From Eopsaltria australis (taxonomy: Eukaryota; Chordata; Aves; Passeriformes; Petroicidae), in contig JAVTVJ010000014.1 of NCBI GenBank assembly GCA_034509425.1, positions 372,001 to 436,000 of the forward strand: DNA of 64,000 nucleotides, in the 5' to 3' direction. Position 1 is the stretch's first letter, and every line of letters starts with the position of its first letter. A program made the translations under genes and the position numbers. The notes under the pieces are model-generated. The model saw nothing but the letters and a program-made list of their open reading frames with translations. It made no database searches and had not been told where the DNA came from. Below are positions 56,421 to 64,000 of this stretch, piece after piece.

Positions 56421-59400
56421 AACCAAGACATTAATTAGACTAAACATTCTGGTTTTATTTCTGATCAATCATTGTCACTTTTCTAGTGGTAAACCCACCC
56501 TCAAACCCTCCCTTTGGAGAACCTAGTTCCAATTATATCTATTAAAGATTAGTAAAATTAATGCAGTGCCTCTTTAATTGTTTCATTTTACGGGAGACCT
56601 TAAAGTTCAGAAAACTCAGGTTTCACTCAGGCAATCTTCAATATGATGGATTTGTATCAGAATGCTTAGCCTGTATTTGATCACAGATTGCTCTGAGTGC
56701 TAACAGAAGCTCTAAAAAGAAAATGGGAATGGGTCAGAACTTTTGTGTGGAACTTCAGCCTATGACAAAAAATGCTACAGACACTGACTGTTTTGAAGAA
56801 AGAAATGCCATGGATTTTCCTTTCTTATAATTAAATATGTTTGAGTGTATTCAATGGCTCCCAAGTTATCTGTACCTTGAGGATTATTTACTGCAGAGGC
56901 AAATGACGTAGGCAGATGGACGTTAGTTGGTTTGCTCTGCTTCACCAGTCAAAATTCTTCAGGTCCTTCCAGCATCAGAAAGCATTTATAAAGTGTGCTT
57001 GAGCAGCTAATTCCAAATGCATCATCACTGTATTCAGTTTCCTGACTTGACAAATTCATATTAGAAAAATTACCTACCTGTACTTCTTATATACCCATTT
57101 GTAATGAAGCTTAAAGAAAAAGGTAAATTTATAAAGGCTTCTGTCTTTTGTATGATCAGATAAGAAATTGTTGAATCAGAGCTGAAGTGATATTATAGAA
57201 ACTTGGGAATCTCGATCTCAAACCCGCATGAAAGCCTAAGTAAAAATCAAACAAGAAAAATAGGGTAAGTTCTAAGGGAATTTAAGTAATGAGCAACATA
57301 AAGGGATGGATCAAAAGCCTGTTGCAACATTCAGGTGCTCACACAGTTGTAAGTGGGGTCCCTTTCTTATTTCTGTGACAGCACAGTGACTCGGCATTTT
57401 GGAGTATGGTAGTGGACACTAATATTATATTCAGCTACCAAAAAAGGAATTTAGGCAGTGGGAATTAAATAACTTGTATCAGAATTGTTTGAGGGAAAAA
57501 ACACTGAAATGAGGAGGGGAGTTCAGTCTATAACATTATGATTCTGTGCCTGTACTACAAACATTTTTCTGGCATGATGAAAATCTGTGCATCTGAACAG
57601 TTGTAGAGTAAGATTCATCTTCCCTGCTCATGCTCTGGAGTGATCAAACATCTTAGGGTGTAAGAATGGGGAATGATATGTCCAGAGTCATTTGAAAGCA
57701 GGACATGAGGTGGAACTTTACATTGCAGCGGTGATAGGTTTAGTGATCTTATTGCCACATAATTCTTGTTTTCTTTAGTTTGGTTGGGTTTCTTAAATAG
57801 TCATCTGAGTACATCATTGCTCATTTAAAAAATATAAAAGTTATTTGGCAGGGAAAAATTGGTTAGATATCTGGAGTGAGGAGAAATGCTGGAGTTGTGA
57901 AAGTCCAACTTAAATCAGGGTCACTTAAAAATTAAAAAGCCATCCTCAGCATTTTTAACGTGATGTTATGATTTCCAGGTCAGTCAGAAGCTACCTGAGA
58001 TGTATGGAATAGAAAAGGAAAATTAAATAGAATGTTTCTTTTTCTAGAGGACCAAAAGCTAATTTAGGAGAAACTAGAGTTCCTTTACCAGATCAGCAAA
58101 TAAACCAGAAATTTCAAATGATCTTGAGGGAACATGTAGCTGGAGTGATTTGGAAGGAGAGGTAGATGAAACATTTTAATAATAAACATCCTTTACTGAA
58201 TTATTTTTCCATCACTGCTGACACTTCTTAGACAAAGAATTAGGAGAGTCTGTGACAAAAAAACTCCACCCTAATCTTGTTTACTTCTATCATTCTAAAT
58301 AGCTTTATGTCATAGGATTTACTTATCAACTGTAACATTAGCATTAAAAATCCTTTTAGGTTCCCTGTTGTTATTCCAAGATGCCATTTTTAAGTCACCA
58401 ATCACTCTCTTCAGATTGCATCTGCCTTCAATCAGTGGCGCATCTGATTTCATTATAATTATGTTATCATTTAGATTAATCAGTATTTTGCAGTTTCAGT
58501 TGATTAGAAAATTAGAAGTTGAACACAGTATTCATAATAAAAATACAAACTAGATGGTAAGAAAAGAATACTGGAGAACAGTGGGTGTTTAACAGCCTGT
58601 CTCTAGTTTTGAAGTCAGAAATCTTCACTGTTACCACAACTTCCCTAAGTCATTGATAACAGTAAATCATCAATGCCTCAGAAACCAGCAGCATATTGCC
58701 CTTCAGAGGGTGGTTGTTCATTTATACAATTATGGAAAATTTCCTTTTTTATGCAGTGTGTATAAATCCTACCTCTACCAATGAAACAGTTGCTTTAAAA
58801 TTCTGTACCTCTTCTTACCACTGTGTTTTTCTTAGAAATTCAGAAAAACAGTAAGACTTCCCAACTGTTTTCTGTTGTGGCTTACAGTTCTGACAAATTC
58901 CTATTTGTGGTGAGCTCTGTACACTTTGGGGTGACTTTGAGTCTGCAACTTATGGAATTATTTAATAGATTCAGAGAAGAGTGTTATGGAGTTAGGCCTG
59001 GTTATGGCAGAGGATCAAAGACTATTTTAACTGCTCCTTGCCATTCCTTCTTTGATAGTGGTGTTCATCCTTCCTTTATAAAGGAAATAACAAACATTAA
59101 TATTTCTAATAGTATCAGTTGCACTTGTTGGAATGTCTCTGCTATAAGTTGTTCTTACAAATAAGGGGGCAACATATCTGTGCTACAGATCAGACTTATT
59201 TACTATATGCCATGAGTACAATTGTATAACCCTAATGATCTGGGGCAAAACAGATTGAACTGCCAGCTCTGTTACTCCATCTACACCTTTATCATCTGGT
59301 CTGACTGGCTCCCTTCAGTTCCAAAAAAGCTCATGGGAAATTTTTCTGTTTCTTCCTGCTTGGGCATCCTCTATCAATTCCTTTTTGCAATCTTTCGTGC

Positions 59401-60918
59401 AGATTTACCATATTTTCTGAAAGAAGAAAGCATCAGGCACATCCTCTGCAAGCTCCAAGTTCTTTACAACCTTCTCCTTTATTTCCATCCAAGAATACCA
59501 TCAATCATGTGCTATTATATATCTGTTATGGAATCCACTCCTAATGCCAAAGGGCTGACTGTGACACACAGCATCTAATACTTGCAAAAAATGTGTAGCT
59601 CCTTGAGAGCTTTCTAGTAAATTAACCCAGTTCAAGCAGATGGAACAAGGTTTCAGTACTAAGAAATCAAACAAAACCAAAGAGAATATATTTCCATGTC
59701 ATACTTTTGCAAAAGTGGAAAAGATGGCACTGGACAGCAGGGAAAGAGACTTGACAAATATTCATCCTTTAAAATACATTGAATTTTAGAAGGCATTGCC
59801 TTTTTAATGGGAAAAATATCAGCTCCTTTAGTAACTTCTCTGGAGGTTGATATTCCTTTGCAGAGTATCAACTAAACAAAAAAATCAACCCAATTCATGG
59901 TGAGCTTCCATTGGTCTTAGATGTCTAGCCTTATAAAATGTGAAAAAGCAGTGTGTATTACCACTCTCTGAGGGTCAGGTCTGTTTCCCCCTGTAATCAT
60001 GATCATATCTTGTGAACATATCTGCTTGTTTTGTGAAGCCTGTGAAAACAACCTAAGGAACCACAATGTCATCAACATTTTTCTAGCACGTATTTTCAGA
60101 CCTCACAAGAGAGATAGTGGAATGAGCCTGCTACCACAATAGCAGTGTAATAAAGTACTCATTAAATTTATGCAGATGGTAGTTTCTTTCCAAGGAAGAT
60201 GTATTGATGTTTACCATTATGAATATGAAATTGTTAATTGTGGATTTTGAAACTTCAGGAGGCATTTTGAGCATGTAATTTATCTTACGACAAAATTTAT
60301 CCTAATAGAGTTGTGTTGAGCTCTCAGAATGACAAAACCAGCAGGGCAGTCAGGCAGACTGTCCCTGGGGAAAAAGAACTGTTTTGACATCTGTCTGAAT
60401 ACAGTATTTCTCCTGGTTTTTTCCTGGACTAATATTACAGATGCTGTGTTTGGAGCCACTTAAGGGCATGATGCTGCAAGGTGATGTCTGGGTCTGAAGG
60501 GGGCTCCAGGTGTGTGAAGAACACAAGCTATGTGTGTTAAAAATCAGATGTAATTCAGAAATGCAGAGATTCCTGATGTCTGGAACAGATATCCCTTCAA
60601 ATCAGGCCTCCTTAGGTCAATATGCTGCAGCCTTCCCAGGTAAAGGGGACACGCTGGGGTGTGAGTGTGGAGTTCATGGCCTCGTGTCCCAGGCAGAAGG
60701 AAGGGCGTTGTGAGGAGGCACCAGCAGCCTGCTCTGCTGCAGGGTGCTGTGTCTCCCTGCTATGGAATGGGTGGGGTTGTGCCTAAGGATAAATTGGTGT
60801 CTTGATGGTGGCTGATTTCAGTTTTGTTTGAGTCGCCCCTTGCTGGGGTCAATCTCCCGATCTGCCTTCCCCACGTGACTTGTTCTTGCCATGCTACAAT
60901 ACAAAGTGGGGTTTTTTT

Positions 60919-60942
60919 AAACAAACAAACAAAACAAAACAA
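60919..60942 (+). repeat. (AAAC)n-type simple repeat
   Basis: aaacaaacaaac followed by aaaacaaaac. Confidence 0.85.
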
Positions 60943-61070
60943 TTAAAAACTCCCAGAACCAAAACAAACTTTTGGGGTCCTGAGATTTAGAATTAACAGT
61001 AACTTTTTTACATTTTATAGGCACTTAAAAAATTTAATTACGACTTTTTGGGATTGGGAGTGTTATCTCC

Positions 61071-61085
61071 TTTTTTTTTTTTTTT
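61071..61085 (+). repeat. Poly(T) tract
   Basis: 15 consecutive T. Confidence 0.9.
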
Positions 61086-61099
61086 AACCTTTTTAGCTT

Positions 61100-61345
61100 A
61101 CCGTGTTGGAAACGAAAAATGTAACTTTAAGTCCCCCTGTGACAGGAGACAGGGATCACCAGGTGGCGTTGGATCACACGGACTTCCAGTCTGTTTTGCG
61201 CCGTGTGAGCTGCTGGGCAGTTGCGGGAAGATGCACCGCGGGGCTGGGTTTGCCGCAGCACCGGGAGATTGCACGAAGCCTTTCCCTTTGACTTCAGCAA
61301 ATGTCTGAGGCACGGCTGCTCTGTGTGATTCAGAGCAGGCGCTGC
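61100..61345. promoter_or_regulatory. CpG-enriched patch
   Basis: More than a dozen CpGs (aaacgaaa, tggcgttgg, cacacggac, tttgcgccgtg, gttgcggg, caccgcgggg, gccgcagcaccggg, ttgcacgaag) in about 250 bp of an AT-rich region. Overlapping open frames on both strands (up to 93 codons) have no recognisable content. Orphan CpG patch; its role is unknown. Confidence 0.35.
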
Positions 61346-62171
61346 TAATGAAAAGGTTCGCAGAAAAAATACTGCTCACATTTTATAGAGAAAACTGCAT
61401 AGAGGAAGCGTGGAGTTGAAGCATCTCTACAGTTTTGTCAAAGAGCTTTATATGACAAACTTCTTTTCCTTCTAGAACAGCAATCTTGAAAAATTATTTT
61501 AATCAAGAGCTGGTTGAGTTACTGAGTATAGGAAGCATTATTTTGGACTGAAGTGGTTGAGCATTTCTACCTATTTTTTTTTTTAAGTCCTTAGAAGGCC
61601 CACTTAGGTCCTGCACTTCTGAAAGTAGGACAAGACATTTACTGAGAGTTTTCTGCTTTACTTAACTGCTTTTTTACATTATTAAACAATGCAGTGAGAC
61701 AGGAACTAAGCCAGAACAAATAACACACATGTTTAATAGTGTAGTTAACCATGGCAGTAAAGTCTGTGACTCAGTTTTCAGAGAAGTGCATATAAAACTT
61801 CAGCAATGGACATGGTCAAATACAATATATAGAGCTTATCCATGTCTCATGAGCTCTCCTGTCTTCTCCATACAATTGACTGAGAAAGGTGGAGAAATTA
61901 TCTTTTCTCATTGAAACTATTTGGACGTTCTTATTTCATTGTCACATCATGCTCCCTTTTCCAGCTTCTGGTTGTTAGCACATGAAAACGTTGTGCTCAG
62001 CTGTTCTGAATACGTGCAAAAGCAAAGGTGGCATTGAGGATCCCTCTTTTCCTCGGAAAGCCAGTCAGAGAACAGGTTCACACTGACTCTGAGAGCACTT
62101 AAAATGAACATCTTTTTCACATGGATAGCATTTTGTGGCAGATCATTCTCTTAATAAGAATCAATTACCTG

Positions 62172-62209
62172 TTCTTTTTTTTCTTTTTTCTTTTTTTTTT
62201 TTTTTTTTT
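62172..62209 (+). repeat. T-rich tract
   Basis: Runs of T interrupted by three single C, ending in 19 consecutive T. Confidence 0.9.
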
Positions 62210-63034
62210 GAGAATCCAGTTGTATGGAACAAGTCTCAGGGGAAGTGTAAGATTATGTTTTTAAACCATTAATTTCTTCTGATTATCATACTGCTTTCCT
62301 CATGCTAATTGCTAAACCCGGTGGGATCTCACTAGCATGAGATACAGCCAGGAACAGACAACAAAATCGGAAGATAGCAGAGGTGGTGATTTTAAACCCC
62401 ACTGCCAGGCTTACAGTACAGTGCTGAGAAATGGAAAAGGCCAGTCCATCTCTCTTCCTGCTCAGTATTGTCCCCACAGCACGTTGTGAATGTGTTTTGT
62501 CTCCTGTGTTTTATGGCTTTCAGAATATGTAGGGAGTTTCTACACTTCCCTGAAGAGAGTGTTCCATAAACTTGTGCAATTTATTGTGAGATGCCTTGCT
62601 GGTGTTCTACTGTAATTTCCTCATTACTGAGATATAATTATCAGTAATGTAATTATATATACTGTAAGGGATTTCTTTTCTCTCTGTGGTATTTACACCG
62701 TCTTTTAGAATCATAACCATGTTTCTTTGCAAACCTTTTAGATAATACATACATTTATAGCTTATTCTTTAAATGGTTTAGCATTCTTTATTCAACCTTT
62801 TTTCCTTTTATAAAAAAATTTAATGCATTGTGGTAAAATGTGACTTCTTTTGAGTGAAAAACTTTCAGCTGACCATAACCTTGCCATCAAAAAGCATTTT
62901 TTAAAGGAGGGAGAATAATGGAAGTTGTCTGAAAATGCTTGCTTCCCTCTAAACCAGCAGGTTTTTGTTGTTGAAGAATCAGTAATCCCCTGATTACTCA
63001 AAGGTCAGTAGTAAGTGTATAGGTATACTTATTT

Positions 63035-63051
63035 TATATATATATATATAT
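63035..63051 (+). repeat. (TA)8 microsatellite
   Basis: Uninterrupted TA dinucleotides followed by gtataatatacac. Confidence 0.95.
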
Positions 63052-64000
63052 GTATAATATACACTTACATACTATAAATTGTTTGCTTGGCAGTGTTTAC
63101 ACATAGGTGCTGATAGCCAGGTGTTACAGATACTATTATGCATATATCAGATATATTATGCAAGTAAAAATACACTTCAGAGCAACTGTCATTCATTTGC
63201 TGCTTTTAGGGTAGTCATGCTTTGCTTTTCCACGTGCTGCTCTGAATCTCCTTGTAGGATATGGTTGGCATTATTTCCCTAACTTGGATGCTGTGAATCT
63301 CTCTTTTGTCCCTGCTCTCCCACACCTGTCTACAACAGTATAACATGTGCTTGTTTATAGTACTGGCTTGTAAAGCCATTTTTACTTTACTAATGAGAAA
63401 CTTGCTCTTTTCTTTGGTGGCCGTCATCGTGGGATTACCCAGCCAAAAACAATTGACAAAACAAAAGTTTCCCCATGACTTGGGGTGCTCCAAGCAGAGG
63501 ATATTAGTGTAAAGAACTGCAGGCTTGATGTAATGAAAGAGAGAGTATTCCTGCAGGATTTGTTTGTCAGGGAAGGGAACTCAGTGTCTGTTGCCAAGAA
63601 ACTGTCACACTTGCCTTAATTATGATTAACAACATACACGTGTATCTGAGAAGATTTTTTTTTCCTCATTGACTTTTCTAGGATGTCCATGTCATTGCTA
63701 AATATTATTTCACTGACATCTGCTATTGTAGTTTTTTATGATAAGAGCTGGTCTCTGGTGCATCATCCATCTATGCAGAAAAATTATTTGCAGTGCCTGC
63801 ATCTATTGCCAGTTTCAAATGTCTTTCTCAGCAGATTTCTGTTCTTGGTAGCACCAAACTGCATTTATTTGTGTAACTCTTGGCAGTTGTGTAGTCTAAT
63901 CCTGGTCAAGAGGGGAAAATTGCTTTGAACCATGAGAAGTAATGCTGGGGCTGTTCGTGAGCAAGGTATTTATCAACATATTGAGCAACTGGCTCTGAAC

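Larger units (their letters stand above)
56421..61089. other. Non-coding, AT-rich stretch
   Basis: No gene recognised. Two neighbouring + strand open frames (58823-59164 and 59222-59578) lack recognisable domains. An AAAC-type simple repeat is at 60919-60942 and a T15 run at 61071-61085. Confidence 0.5.
61346..64000. other. Non-coding end of the window
   Basis: No gene recognised. It holds the T-rich tract (62172-62209) and a TA microsatellite (63035-63051). Confidence 0.5.

Noticed and set aside
7131..64000. FOXB1 or another neighbouring gene
   Set aside because: No forkhead-domain codons were seen in any frame. The gene is expected further downstream.

Overview
This is vertebrate nuclear DNA, most likely from a bird. 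The evidence is the spliced 3' part of annexin A2 (ANXA2), whose residues look avian, and a well-preserved 3' end of a CR1 LINE, the dominant avian retrotransposon. The composition is AT-rich with long introns and long non-coding stretches. CR1 also occurs in crocodilians and turtles, so a non-avian sauropsid cannot be excluded.

Positions 1-6020 hold the last eight coding exons of ANXA2 on the + strand, codons 120-339 plus the stop, with a short 3' UTR and two overlapping polyadenylation signals. All eight exons join in frame. One intron uses a GC instead of a GT donor. The 5' part of the gene (S100A10-binding N-terminus, repeat 1 and the start of repeat 2) lies to the left of the window.

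Positions 6020-7130 hold a CR1 3' fragment followed at once by a compact orphan CpG island. From 7130 to 64000 I recognise no protein-coding gene. In amniotes the interval downstream of ANXA2, towards FOXB1, is a gene-poor region, and the window fits that. Within it I can support several structures: a 389/370-bp direct tandem duplication (20522-21280), a probable solo LTR of an endogenous retrovirus on the minus strand (about 30251-30947), a 282-bp nested palindromic element with 88-bp arms at 92% identity (52644-52925), two MIR-like ancient SINE fragments, smaller hairpins, microsatellites, homopolymer tracts and a 60-bp purine tract. Several motif-rich blocks look like candidate conserved non-coding elements, but that is inference without an alignment. 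Two splice-site-bounded candidate exons (19171-19185 and 31363-31480) are worth transcript checks.

The long open reading frames in the desert look like chance: they lack recognisable domains, often lack an ATG, or fall in low-complexity or repeat DNA. I see no CRISPR array, operon, phage or other prokaryotic system.
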